64,000 nucleotides of DNA from Cichorium intybus (GCA_023525715.1 CM042009.1:123756819-123820818), one strand, 5' to 3'. Positions 15,027 through 29,221 are shown, counted from the stretch's first letter. Translations and numbers: made by a program. Notes: generated from the letters alone by a model not told the origin.

Positions 15027-17189
15027 TGTAATAACCAACTATTTTGCTATTGTGTGTTATCTTTGAGTTTTTATAGTAAGATATTTTAAAAGGGTAATTT
15101 GGTCTTTTGACCATATGAAGGACCTATTGTGTAATAATATTTTTGTGTTTGTGGAAAAAGTGTAAGAAAAGAAAATGTTAAATGATATGTTAAGAGTTTG
15201 GACCAAAAGTGAACAAAACTAGATTAGAAGGGCCAAATTGTCATTTGAGTAAAGTATAGAGGTATAAATTGAGAGAGACTTCTAGTCCTCTCTATTTGGA
15301 GTCGTGAACTATCTTCAACAGAGAGAGAGAGAGAGAGATCGAGAATTAAAGAACTTGGAAGGATTGAAGCAGAAATCGCAGAAATCAAGTTAGAGATTGT
15401 GATTTCCAAGTCATCAAAGGTAAGAATTCCATCTTTACAAGCTATTTAATCCATTTTGGGTTAGTTTGAATGGATGAAAACGAAATTCTGAAGTTGGGGA
15501 GGGTTGTTTCCAAGTTTCTAACCTCTAAATCATGTTCTAATCATCATTGGAACTCGATTTCCACCTTTGGAAACTATTAGAAGCAAAGGAATTTAAAAAT
15601 GTGTGCATGAACCCTAGAATTTGGGATTTTGAAGATTTGTTTAATTCAAATGTTTATGGAGTAATAAGTGTTATATAAGAGGTTTAGTAGTACTCTAAAT
15701 ATCATGTTTTAACCCTCAATTGAATCGAAAAGGGATTGGAATCAAACATACAAAAGATTGAAAGTTGTGTAGAAAATGGGGTGGGTCTGCAGCGTCACAC
15801 GCCCTGTGTGATTCTGGCACGCCCCGTGTGGATTTGATCAGACAAGTAGGAAATTAGTACATAAATTCCACACGACCCCGTGTGATTTTCACACGCCCCG
15901 TGTGAAATTCGACAGTAAGGTCTAGAAATTCCACACGACCCGTGTGATTTCCACACGACCCGTGTGACCTGGAATTGTATAATTCACTTACAATATGACC
16001 TTAATTGAGTAGCCAAACCCCCTAACCTTTAGTATGTGTTTAATGTGGCATGAGAACATGAAAATATAAGTTCATATCATGACCCAAACAATGTGTAAAA
16101 GTGCAGATCAAGCAATAGATAAACAAGGAAAAACGAAAGGGGAATCGAACACTTAGATATTTCTTGCATAATCTAAAATACATAAATGTTAATTAGTGTT
16201 ATTGAGTATGAATTGCATATATGTTTAATAGGAGGTGATCAAGTCATTGGGGAGCAAGGTAAGGGCAAGGAGGCATTTGGAACTTAGCTAGTCACTTCTT
16301 CTACAAGGTGAGTAACATGTGGATTTTATGAGTACATAGAAAATAGTATTATTTTATAAACTTTGTTTTGATTAAAAGATTTTAAGAGGAAAGTTTCTCT
16401 CAAGTTGTTTTGTGCTAAAAGCTTATGATTTCTATATGATGAAAGACTTTGATGTTATGACTAACTCGTAATGAAATGATGCTAATGAATCAAATTGGTA
16501 CTAAATATAAGAAAAGTAATATATGTCCGGACATGGATCTCACCCTAATGAGGGGAGGTCAAAAGACACTACTGGGATGGTACCTCCCTTCGCGAAGTAG
16601 TTGTCTTAGCACGCCCTTATGGATAGATTTGTTCTATTCCATGAAGGGAAGAAAAATTAGCACGCCCTTATGGATAGATTTGTTCTATTCCATATTTCCA
16701 TGAAGGGAAGAAAAATTAGCACGCGCTCACGGATAGACTAATTCTATTCCGGGGAGGGAAGATACGGGGAAACCCGTATGAAACCAAATATTAACAAATG
16801 AATCATGAATTACAATTAGTCTATGTTTTATTAAGAAAACTTTTGTATTATGTTTGACCATGATGAAAATGTTTGATAGTTTGTTTTGAATTAAAATTAT
16901 TTTGGGTCTAAACCCCATGTTGCTCACGAGACTTTATGTCTCACGTATATTTGTTTTTGTTTAAATGCTATGTACTCAGATGAAGGAGATTAAGTACTAG
17001 AAGACTTTAAAAGACTTGAAGCTTTTCTTTTGGAACTTTATTTAATAGTAGCTTTACCATGGTAATGTATTAGACTTGTAATACCCCAACATAACAATAT
17101 TTTGTAATTATGTACAAAGTTTTTGTTAACCCGTATTTTGTAACTCTAATTTGGGTTAAAAATGTAAATGTTTGTAATGGGGTGTTACA
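15027..17189 (+). repeat. 5' LTR of the gypsy element
   Basis: Begins TGTAATAACC and ends GGTGTTACA. Features include a (GA)n run near 15320, a cluster of cacacg...cgtgtg inverted motifs (15793-15968), and a tandem repeat with 51-bp period (16608-16720) in which the second copy has an 8-bp insertion not present in the 3' LTR. Confidence 0.95.
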
Positions 17190-17193
17190 AATT

Positions 17194-17206
17194 TGGTATC
17201 AGAGCC
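17194..17206 (+). other. Primer-binding site (initiator Met tRNA)
   Basis: TGGTATCAGAGCC lies 4 bp after the end of the 5' LTR. This is the usual plant Gypsy/Copia primer site complementary to the 3' end of initiator methionine tRNA. Confidence 0.95.
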
Positions 17207-17451
17207 ATGGTTTAAGCGAATTAGGTTGGAAATCCGTCCTAGGCTTAAACTATTAAGATAGGAATTTAGTGTACCTTAGGAACTTGTAGGTATGCTTAAG
17301 TTATAGGATCATAGTTGTAAGTTAGGAATTGTAAGTTTAGATGAGCCTTGTACTAGGAAGATTACTTAAGGAGATAACATGCTACCGCTTTCGTTACATA
17401 GTGAAAATATTGCGTATTAAACAAAAAATTTCCATTTATCTTATATAGTAA

Positions 17452-20400
17452 ATGGAAGGAGGTGGTCAAAATCCTCCAGTTGACGGGCAAGAAGCTAGCC
17501 ACACTTCCTCCCATGGAAGTGTACCCGCCAATAATGCGATTAATGCGGGTGTTGAGCCGAACCCCCAACCGCCACAGCAACCCGTAACAATCGAAGCAAT
17601 TCAAAACCTCATCAATAATTTGAGGGATGAAATGAAAGAGGACGTTAATAAAATAATAGATAACCGACTCGGAGAGCCATACACTAATTCCTCACAAGAT
17701 GTTTCGTGGAAGCCGACGAGTGGAGATTCTTCAAAGGATGACGGAAGCGTGGGATCGGAACCTAAAAAGAGGTGTTCTTTTAAGTCTTTCATTGGGTGCA
17801 AACCTACTGAATATCTCAGTAGTTTCGGACCGAATATCACAATGAGATGGATTCGAGAAACCGAGCAAGACTTGGAGGTTAGCAAATGTCATGAAAACGA
17901 TAAGGTGTATTACGCTTCTCGCCTTCTAAAAGATGACGCGTTGGTTTGGTGGAACACATTGTATGAAACTCTAGGAAAGAATGTGGTATACAAGTGGTCT
18001 TGGGACGAGTTTATTTCACGTCTCAAGAATAAGTTCTGTCATGTGAGGAATATAGAGAAGCTTCAAGAAGACTTTATAAGCTTAAAGAAGGACAACTCAT
18101 CTATTGATGAGTATACAAAGAAATTATGTGATATGTTACCATTCGTGGGGGAATCTTACCCTACTGCCCACTCGCGAATTAATCGATACGCTAGGGGCTT
18201 GCCAGCAGAATATGAACTTGAAGTTAAGAGAGCTGAAACACTTGATGATGCACTTATTGCGGCTCGAAATGTGGAAGACGTGGGAAAGAGACGGGCATTA
18301 GAAAGACAAGCTTTTGGTGACAAACGCAAGTTTAGCAGTGGTGGAGGTGGCTCAAACAAAAAGGGGAAGTCTAGTTACAATCAATCAAAGCAAGGGGGTT
18401 CAAAGAAGTGTGATAAGTGTGGGAAATATCATATGGGAGATTCCCGTAGCGGATCTGGAGCATGTTATAATTGTGGTCGATTCGGTCACAAATCAAAAGA
18501 GTGTAAATCGAAGCCTGCAAGTGAAGTTGAATGCTATTCATGTCATGAGAAGGGACATTATAGTTTTAATTGTCCAAAGAAGGGTGGAGAAACACTCATG
18601 TCCACAGCTCAAAAGAAGACGGAGCCACAAAAAGTGAAGTCTGGCGCGTTTCAACTTACCCGAAAGGAAGCGAAAGAAACGCATGATGTGGTCTCAGGTA
18701 CATTATTTATCAACTCGTTACCTGCATATGTTTTATTCGATTCTGATGCTTCGTATTCGTTTGTGTCTCATGAGTTTGGACTCAAACTCAATGTACCCCT
18801 AGAATCGTTAGACACATTATATGAAGTGGAGATAGCAAGTGGTAAATTTGTGGAAGTAGGGCATATGTACCAAAATTGCGAACTCAGCATAGATGATAGG
18901 AAATTTTCATTGAATCTTCTTCCAATTGGAGTAAAATCTTTCGATATTGTGATTGGCATGGATTGGCTTGGGGCGAATGATGCAAAAATTTCTTGTGGGA
19001 AGAAGATCGTGTCGATTAAGATTTCCGGTGGGAGTAAGGTGTATGTTTATGGTGATAAGCGCAACCATGTACCTAGTCTCATTAGTGCAATTAAGACTCG
19101 AAAATGTCTATTGAAAGGGTGTTGTTCCTTTCTTGCTTACGTCATGACTAATGAAAAAGAAAAGAAATCTATTCACGACATTGAAGTGGTGCGTGATTAC
19201 CTGGAAGTATTTCCCGACGACCTACCCGGTTTGCCACCCGAAAGGCAAGTTGAATTTCGTATCGATCTTATTCCGGGAGCAACTCCTATTGCTTGTGCTC
19301 CATATCGTCTAGCCCCGACCGAAATACGCGAATTAATGTCTCAGTTACAAGAATTGCTTGATAAGGGTTTTATTAGGCCAAGTTCTTCCCCGTGGGGTGC
19401 ACCGGCGTTATTCGTCAAGAAGAAGGATGGTTCGATGCGCATGTGTATCGACTATCGAGAGCTTAATAAAATTACCATTAAAAATCGTTATCCGTTGCCC
19501 AGAATAGATGATCTTTTTGATCAGCTGCAAGGTGCTGATTAATTCTCAAAAATCGATTTGCTGTCCGGGTATCACCAAGTTCGAGTGAAAGATTGTGATG
19601 TTGAGAAGACAGCCTTTCGCACCCGATATGGTCATTACGAATTTCTTGTAATGCCATTCGGTCTTACTAATGCCCCTGCTGTCTTTATGGATCTAATGAA
19701 TCGAGTTTGCAAACCATTTCTTGATGATTTCGTCAATGTTTTTATTGATGATATTCTCATTTATTCGAAAAGTGAGGAAGACCATAAGCGTTATCTCCAA
19801 ATGATTCTAGAAGTGTTGAAGAAAGAACAATTATACGCGAAGTTTTCTAAGTGCGAATTTTGGTTAAGGGAAGTGCAATTTCTTGGTCATGTGGTCTCTA
19901 CGCAAGGTATTAAAGTAGACCCGGCAAAAGTGGAAGCGGTAATGAAATGGGAAGCTCCAACGACTCCTACGGAAGTAAGAAGTTTTCTTGGACTCGCCGG
20001 GTATTATCGAAGGTTCATTCAATACTTTTCTCGTATTGCGGTGCCACTCACTAAGCTAACTAGAAAAGGAGTGAAGTTTGAATGGGGAATAGATCAAGAG
20101 AAGGCGTTTATGACATTGAAGGAAAAACTGTGTAATGCCCCGATCCTTGCTTTACCCAAGGGAACTGAAGATTTTGTTGTCTACAGCGATGCTTCGGGTA
20201 AAGGACTAGGATGTGTATTGATGCAAAGAGGAAAAGTGATCGCATATGCTTCTCGTCAATTGAAGGATCCCGAGACGAGGTATACTACTCATGATTTGGA
20301 ACTTGCCGCCATAGTTTTTGCATTGAATATTTTGAGACACTACTTGTATGGAACTAAGTGTAAGCTATATACCGATCACAAAAGTCTCCAATACGTATTC

Positions 20401-22026
20401 ACGCAAAAAGAACTCAACTTGAGGCAAAGTAGATGGCTCGAGCTTATTATTGATTATGATTGTGAAATCATATATCACCCGGGGAAGGCCAATGTTGTAG
20501 CGGATGCCCTAAGTAGGAAGATTCACGAGAAGAAGATTAAAGGAAGATCGATGAGGATAGATTTAGTGTCTAGTATAATTGGAAGAATCAAAGAAGCCCA
20601 ACGAGAAGCTTTGTCAAGTGATAACTTAAAGAATGAAAGATTGGGTAAAAAGCAAGAGTTTGAAGAAAATAGTCAAGGTTTGAAGACTTTTAAAAATCGA
20701 ATTTGGGTGCCAAAGTTTGGTGGGCATAGAAAGATGATACTGGATGATTCTCATAAATCTAAGTACTCTATTCATCCGGGTAGCTCAAAAACTTATCAAG
20801 ACTTAAAATGACACTATTGGTGGCCGGGAATGAAGAAGAGAATAGCAAAGTACATTTCAAGGTGTGCTACGTGTGCTCAAGTCAAGGCAGAACATCAAGT
20901 ACCTTATGGTAGTGCTCAATCATTACAGATACCGGCAGGGAAGTGGGAAGATGTGACTATGGACTTTGTCGTTGGCCTACCAAAGACCCGAAAGGGGCAT
21001 GATAGTATTTGGGTCATAGTTGATCGACTGACCAAGAGTGCTCTATTTCTTGCTATCAAAGAGACTACACCACTTGAAAAGCTAGCTCAACTCTACATTG
21101 ATGAAGTAATAAGACTCCATGGAGCACCGTTGTCCACAGTATCGGATAGAGACGCAAGATTTACTTCAAATTTTTGGGAAGCTCTACAAGAAAAATTGGG
21201 ATCAAGAATCAAAATGAGTACAGCTTATCATCCTCAAACGGATGGACAGAGTGAACATACTATTCAAACCGTTGAGGATATGTTGAGGTATTGCGCTATT
21301 GACTTTGGTGGTAGTTGGGACGAACATCTACCATTAGTAGAATTTGCTTACAATAACAACTACCATTCAAGCATTGGAATGCCACCCTTTGAGGCATTAT
21401 ATGGTAGGAAGTGTAGAACGCCCTTATGTTGGTTGGAAGCGGGTAAGACTAGACTAACTGGTCCAGAAATCGTGAGAATGACAAATGAGAAAATTAGTAT
21501 AATTTAAGCAAATATGAAAGTAGCACAGGATCGACAAAGAAGTTATGCAAGTTTGAAAAAGAGACCGTATGATTTAAAGGAAGGCGATTTGGTGATGCTT
21601 AAGGTGTCACCATGGAAAGGTATTGTGAGATTTGGCAAGAGAGGAAAATTAAGTCCAAGGTATATTGGTCCGTTTAAAATTTTGAAGAAAATTGGAGTCC
21701 AAGCATTCAAATTAGAATTGCCTCAAGAATTGAGCGGGATACATGATACCTTTCATGTATGCTATCTAAAGAAGTATTTTGGAAAAGAGGAATTGACTAT
21801 TCCCTTAGAAGACTTAAGGGTGGAGACTCCAAGCAAGCTAATTGAAGAACCAGAAGCAATGTTAGAGATAAAGACTAAAAAGCTAAGGAACAAATAGATT
21901 GACCTTGTATTGGTCAAATGGAAGCACTCTTTGGGATCGAATTTCACTTAGGAAACTTTGGAGGAAATGAAGAAGAGGTACCCCAACTTTACTAATTATG
22001 ATTTGATTCCGAGGACGGAATCCTAA
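17452..22026 (+). pseudogene. gag-pol polyprotein frame of the gypsy element, five in-frame stops
   Basis: One frame of about 1524 codons runs from ATG 17452 to TAA 22024-22026 without any frameshift. It is interrupted by stops at 19540, 20809, 21505, 21895 and 21949. Domains in order: retrotransposon gag (about residues 120-270); two CCHC knuckles (CYNC at residue 338 and CYSC at 361); retropepsin at residue 430, reading DSDA instead of DSGA, so the conserved glycine is lost; reverse transcriptase spanning the first stop, with FIDDILIYS near 19740; RNase H (DASGKGLG, TDHKSL); integrase with an HHCC-type zinc region spanning the second stop and the D, D, E motifs (TMDF, SDRDAR, then the TDGQSE region). 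The tail past 21514 is chromodomain-like. It replicates the element in virus-like particles when intact; this copy cannot make a full product. Confidence 0.95.
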
Positions 22027-22028
22027 TT

Positions 22029-22037
22029 AGGGGGAGA
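22029..22037 (+). other. Polypurine tract of the gypsy element
   Basis: AGGGGGAGA just before the 3' LTR, the plus-strand priming site. Confidence 0.9.
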
Positions 22038-22041
22038 TAAT

Positions 22042-24314
<2,273 letters not shown>

Positions 24315-24768
24315 CTTAATGTAAATCATATATAATACTAATAATAGTAACATCAAAAGTCAAATCCCAAAACTCAAAAGCGTCAATATATGAAACATAA
24401 TTAAATCGTAAGCTACATGATTGACATCCGAATCAACATCATCTAATACATCCAAATTTGTCATCAATACCTTCTACTTCAACTCCAATCGCATCATCAT
24501 CATCATCATCTGTAGGTTATATCACGTATCGGTGTATTGGGTTTAAATTGTACCGATTACACATTTTGTATTTTGGGCTTAACTAGACTTAGAGTGAAAA
24601 AGGCATTTTATAAAAATATCAGTGATATCATCGATATCAAAATATTGATAAATATCACCAATTTTCACGGGACCGATATTTGGATCGATATTTGAAACCA
24701 GTATTTTTCTTAAGGCCGATAATCAATATCTCACCGATATCCCACCGATATTCAATACACAGCATTTA

Positions 24769-25435
24769 CCTTTTTATTCTTTCTCTTTTCTTCTACAAGC
24801 AATAAGTCTTCCTTTGTTGTTCTTTCTCTTTTCAAATGTGGCCTAAGTGTTGGTAAGGGTATAATAGTAAACTTCTAATTTTTTTTATCTTCATTTCAAC
24901 TCGAAAACAGAAAAAATATTTTATATTTCATTATTTTCTTTCATACTCAAGAACACAAAAAGACAATGTATCTTTCCATTCCATGTATTTCTTTTCTCTC
25001 CTTATTTTCTTTTCCTTCCTTTTCTTTTCTTAACTAGGACTCGAGAACTAAGTGTAAGTGAAAAATAAGTTACTATTGAAGAATCATACAAGTCATAAAC
25101 TTTTACAAGTTAGTGTCTTTTGTATCTTTAGTAATGCTCTAATAAATATGTATATAAAAATATATTTATTCATAAAAGTTAGATATGTTAGATATATGCT
25201 TATTGTCACAAAAAGTTAGTAACATTTCTATATTCAGCATGGTCCTTTTGGGTTACATGCAAAGCATGATTCGAACATGAAATGACACGAATGAATTATA
25301 AGAGCTTGGTTTGTTAATTTGTCAATTGTGGATTAACTAGAAACTAATAAAGTGGAAGGGTTAAAATGTAATAAGATTGAATTAGATAAAAGATAATGAT
25401 TATCATATCCTATCGTGTAATTCATATGGATAAGT
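24769..25435. other. Intergenic, nothing recognised
   Basis: Pyrimidine-rich then AT-rich sequence. No gene or named repeat seen. Confidence 0.6.
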
Positions 25436-25442
25436 GATAAGG

Positions 25443-25502
25443 AGTCCCACATCGATAAGGAGTATCAAACTAATAGTGACTCCTCTACTATAAAAGGAGG
25501 TA
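25443..25502 (+). promoter_or_regulatory. USE-like box plus TATA box (snRNA-type promoter pair)
   Basis: AGTCCCACATCG (25443-25454) matches the plant snRNA upstream sequence element RTCCCACATCG. A TATA-like ctataaaagg follows about 35 bp downstream, the spacing used by polymerase II snRNA genes. The sequence that should be the transcript (from about 25525) does not resemble U1, U2, U4 or U5. The same box also occurs near the start of many plant LTRs, which is the likelier explanation here. Confidence 0.45.
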
Positions 25503-25559
25503 TATGGTGGGATTTCAGTGACAAGTCTTTTGCAGACCTAGACAAAGCGTCCACCTAAC

Positions 25560-26340
25560 ATGCTATGCAGTCTGATGCGGTCAAAAATACAAAACAAAAC
25601 CTTACAGTCCACTAGTAGCGATAAGTAAGGGTCGAACCAAGGAGTTCGTGGTTGGCACTTTGTGTCATAATATGATCAATCTATAGTGTCACTCTATAGA
25701 TGGTTTCTATTTATACACTCGATACTGAAAGAACTCAAAAACACGAAACTGAAACTAAACTAATAATCCACACCGAAGTGATAGAACACAATCAACCAAA
25801 TCAAACTAATCTGATTCCGAGATCAGGCTCAGAAAATTAGAACACACCAAATCAGAAACAATAAATCAAGAACAACGATTAATACCGAAAACATAAACTT
25901 ACGATAAAATGTAACCAAATGTACTTGAATTAAATCAAACCCGAATTAGAGCCAAATGCTTTTGAAAACAGGAACCAATCCAGATCCACATGGTCGATGG
26001 TGTTCTAGAAGTCAGAACCTTCGATCACACGTGTCAAACGAAAATCGAAAAAACGATAAAAAGACTAAAAGCTAACCAACTATTGAATCTACAGCTAAAA
26101 CTACGAATTTCGGAGTCAAAAAAGCCTGAGTGTCTCTCAAAGGTGTCTCTCATACGCGGCACGGGTCAACCTTATCCCCCGTTTCTTCGCACTTTGAATT
26201 TTGAATCTTCACCTAGTGAAACACCTCACCGTGTCATGTCACTCCTTGGTACGCGACACGTGTGTTACTTCGACTTGAATCCAGCATTGCTTCCAACTTT
26301 GCCAAAATGTACATTTTTTACCATGTATTATTCATAAAAC
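25560..26340 (-). repeat. Worn Athila/Tat-like LTR fragment (tentative)
   Basis: The stretch around 25612-25690 (a gataagtaagggtcgaacc... ggagttcgtgg pattern) parallels the start of the Athila-like LTR at 9215-9285 in layout and wording. The rest is not alignable by eye. I infer a related, older LTR. Confidence 0.35.
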
Positions 26341-26613
26341 ACAACACAAGCCCTTGACACTAAAAGTGAGTAATATTAGTCAAATTAGAAGTATATTTCA
26401 TCTAAAACCCAGCTCAATAACGTCTATAATGTTTGACATTACTAGGCATTATCACCACCCTCCCCCTCTCCCATCGCACACTTCCTCATGGTCGATGGTG
26501 TTCTACAAGTCAGAACCTTCGATTACACGTGTCAACGAAAATCGAAAAAACGATAAAAAGACTTAAACCTAACCAACTATTGAATCTACTACTAAAAGTA
26601 CGAATTTCTGAGT
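25987..26613 (+). repeat. Direct duplication of about 128 bp, copies 499 bp apart
   Basis: The block starting atggtcgatggtgttcta at about 25990 recurs at about 26489 with roughly ten differences. Both copies stay similar through the ctaaccaactattgaatcta segment. No terminal repeats or TSD accompany them. Confidence 0.85.
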
Positions 26614-26619
26614 ATATAA

Positions 26620-27410
26620 TACCACACTATTGAGTAAAATCCACTGTCAAGGCTGGTCTTTGCCAATTGAGTAAAATTATTAGTCACATATGAACCCAAT
26701 AAGATTACATAATTTGCAGCCTTCTCATATATTGGTTTACCCTTCATGCCTATACCAATCTCCATATATTTTTGCCCTGCAAGAACTTCTTCATTACATA
26801 ACTTCAATATGTATAGTTTTTACCATCAAGTTGGGTACTAATAGACTAAAAAGAATCATCTCTTGGTTCCATATTGCAAATAGACAACTAAATAAATAAT
26901 CCAAATCCAACAGTAGAAACGAAAAAAATGGAAAAAACCCTCGAGATCGAATAAATCAACAACAGACTAACGAAACATCATAAACAATCGAAACTCTTGA
27001 AATCTAACAAATTATACCAAACAGAATACACAAACGAACCAGAAAAACATACCCAAATCAACGTGTCTATTACAAGTCGCCCCAATAATCATAAATGAAT
27101 GATCGAATAGAGCTTGGATAGCATGCAAACTAATAAACAATAGAAACAATGACGAATAGAGTTTCATTATTGATATAATAGTTAGACCGTAAAAAAAACA
27201 ACTATATATAGAAAAGCTATTGCGGGTTAAGCTAGCTAAATGGCTAACTAAAAAGCACAAAACAACATTAGCCAAATATGTTTATCAAATTAATATACAT
27301 CTTTTTCTTTTTGAACTACAAATCTAACTTACAATACATCATACACCGTTGGGAGTTTAACATGACATGTAAGTTATATGTTTATTTTTCAAAGTGATGC
27401 TTATCGTGCC
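26620..27410. other. Intergenic, nothing recognised
   Basis: AT-rich sequence downstream of the kinase gene. No supported gene. Confidence 0.55.
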
Positions 27411-27412
27411 AA

Positions 27413-27534
27413 AATGTAGACATCATTATCGCTCAACAACCCATTGTTTTAACTATGTTTTGAAACTAGAGAAATGTAGACATCATTATCGCTCAACAAC
27501 CCATTGTTTTAACTATGTTTTGAAACTAGAGAAG
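27413..27534. repeat. 60-bp perfect tandem duplication
   Basis: Two adjacent identical 60-bp units, each beginning tgtagacatcattatcg (27415 and 27475), about 0.4 kb downstream of the kinase stop codon. Absence of differences implies a very recent duplication. Confidence 0.93.
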
Positions 27535-27916
27535 TAAAACGGATGTTATGTTCATATATATGATGAATAAGACAGATATAACACCATATGGAAAACAATC
27601 GCCCCAATTTTGCAAATAGCAAAAATAGAAAATGGTACGAAAATTTTCATTTTATTGTAATTTGTACTATACAATCCCTAATAAAATTTGGCTAAAAAAG
27701 CCTTAATCTAAGCACCTTTACGCCCCACAACAATGATAACCTCTCAATTACACGCGCCGCCGTTGCCACCATCCGTATACCGTACATACCCTCGTACTTC
27801 AAAAAGAAATACCACCGCTAAATACGCCTCATTTACTCACCTGACGCCGTCTTTCACATCCTACCGTTATTTTTCTTATGTACAAACAAGTTAATACTAC
27901 AATATTTATCACGTTC

Positions 27917-29134
27917 TTAAAACTCCGTCAAAGAGACGTTATATCCACAGTCATCTCTTGACGGAGATTCTAACGGTGACGGGATTTGCCTAAGCTTCTG
28001 GAAATACTCTGGTATGTTGATACCATCTGGATTCGACGTTAACTCAGAGTCGTCTTTTGACGGAAGAAACGGAGGACGTAACACTTCCGTTAATAAGTCC
28101 CACCGTAAACCGCCGAAAAACGGGTGCTCTTGGATCTCACACGCGCCTCTGGTGTACCCTATCCGGCGAGTGGGTTCTTTTGTTAGTAGCTTCGTGATTA
28201 GATCCGTCAACGGCGTTGGTTTTCCGGTGAACTGCGGTGGCATCATAAGTATTCTCCCAAACGTATCTTTACGGTTTTTACCACGGAATGGAGTTGTACC
28301 GTACAACATTTCGTACGAGAGGATCCCTAATGCCCACCAGTCCACGGCGAACTCATGGCCGTCGCCACGCACCACCTCCGGTGCCACGTACTCCTCCGTT
28401 CCGACGAAGGAATTCGATCGTTCGCCGTTGGAAAAGCTCGCATTCCTACGTGTCATCGGAGACACGCGTGCGCTCTTCGCTTTCTTCAACTTGACATTCG
28501 TCTTCTCACGACCCATCACCGGAAACAGACGTGACAGGTTCCGGCGGTGTTTATTTACTTCCGGTTGGGTTTCCGGCGGTTCGGAAGATAAAATTAAGGA
28601 CTTTAACGATTTCGGGGCAAGGACACGTGAGAGGTCGAAGTCCGTGAGAGTCACGTGACCCGAATGTTGAATCAAAATGTTTTCAGGTTTCAAATCACGG
28701 TACACGATGCCCATGCTATGAAGGTGTTGTAAAGCGCAGACGACTTCCGCCAGATAAAACCGAATGACCGCCGGAGAGAAAACACGGTCCATCTGACGGT
28801 GGCGAAGGATGTTCAGGTCACCACCGGGGCAAAAGGGGATAGCCCAAGCGAGGATTTCGTCAGTCTCATTGGATCCGAATAACGACGGGAGGAACGGGTG
28901 GGGTTTCTGATTCAGGCGTTCGAGGACAGAGACTTCCCAACGGGCACGGCGGTCGGCGTCCAGTTTAGCTTGCGGGCAACATTTATCGACGACTTTGAGG
29001 GCAAAGGGGCAGCGGGCAGATGGGTCAGTTAGGATATTGTGAACAAGGAAGACTGTACCCATGGCTCCGTTGCCTAAAACTTTAATAGCTCGGAGATTGT
29101 GAAGGTCCAGCTCCGGTGATGATTTCGTCGCCAT
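27917..29134 (-). CDS. UCN: AGC-VIII serine/threonine kinase, UNICORN (UCN/UCNL) type
   Basis: A 405-residue intronless kinase. ATG at 29134 is the start; the frame runs on upstream only through a TTG. Catalytic marks: glycine loop GNGAMG (21-26), Lys47, catalytic Asp147 in YRDLKPEN, and DFD (165-167) instead of DFG, the hallmark of plant AGC-VIII kinases. A basic insertion of about 70 residues (168-238, with KLKKAK) separates DFD from the activation loop SNSFVGTEEYVAPE. The protein ends in a hydrophobic TEF, a weak PIF-like tail. The KSARVxPxTRR and WELLTEVLRPPF motifs are those I recall for Arabidopsis UNICORN and UCNL, which restrain planar growth of integuments and act with ATS/KAN4 and PDK1. 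The first and last codons and all core residues are intact, so it should be functional. A possible poly-A signal (AATAAA, minus strand) lies near 27650. UCN versus UCNL cannot be separated by eye. Confidence 0.93.
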   Translation of the reverse strand: MATKSSPELDLHNLRAIKVLGNGAMGTVFLVHNILTDPSARCPFALKVVDKCCPQAKLDADRRARWEVSVLERLNQKPHPFLPSLFGSNETDEILAWAIPFCPGGDLNILRHRQMDRVFSPAVIRFYLAEVVCALQHLHSMGIVYRDLKPENILIQHSGHVTLTDFDLSRVLAPKSLKSLILSSEPPETQPEVNKHRRNLSRLFPVMGREKTNVKLKKAKSARVSPMTRRNASFSNGERSNSFVGTEEYVAPEVVRGDGHEFAVDWWALGILSYEMLYGTTPFRGKNRKDTFGRILMMPPQFTGKPTPLTDLITKLLTKEPTRRIGYTRGACEIQEHPFFGGLRWDLLTEVLRPPFLPSKDDSELTSNPDGINIPEYFQKLRQIPSPLESPSRDDCGYNVSLTEF

Positions 29135-29221
29135 TTCAGAGATCAAGCGGTGGTGCTGAGAGAGAAGATGAATGTGATGAGAGGATGAAGAAGGTGGTGC
29201 GCCACCCTTTATTTTCCCCTG

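Noticed and set aside
25520..25700. A U-snRNA gene downstream of the USE/TATA pair
   Set aside because: The sequence does not match the starts of U1, U2, U4, U5 or U6, and it soon resembles an LTR.
28014..28658. Long plus-strand frame opposite the kinase
   Set aside because: Antisense shadow of the GC-rich kinase coding strand; no domain.
29135..29146. Four-codon upstream extension of the kinase
   Set aside because: It would need to start at TTG; the ATG at 29134 fits the family and a plant start context.
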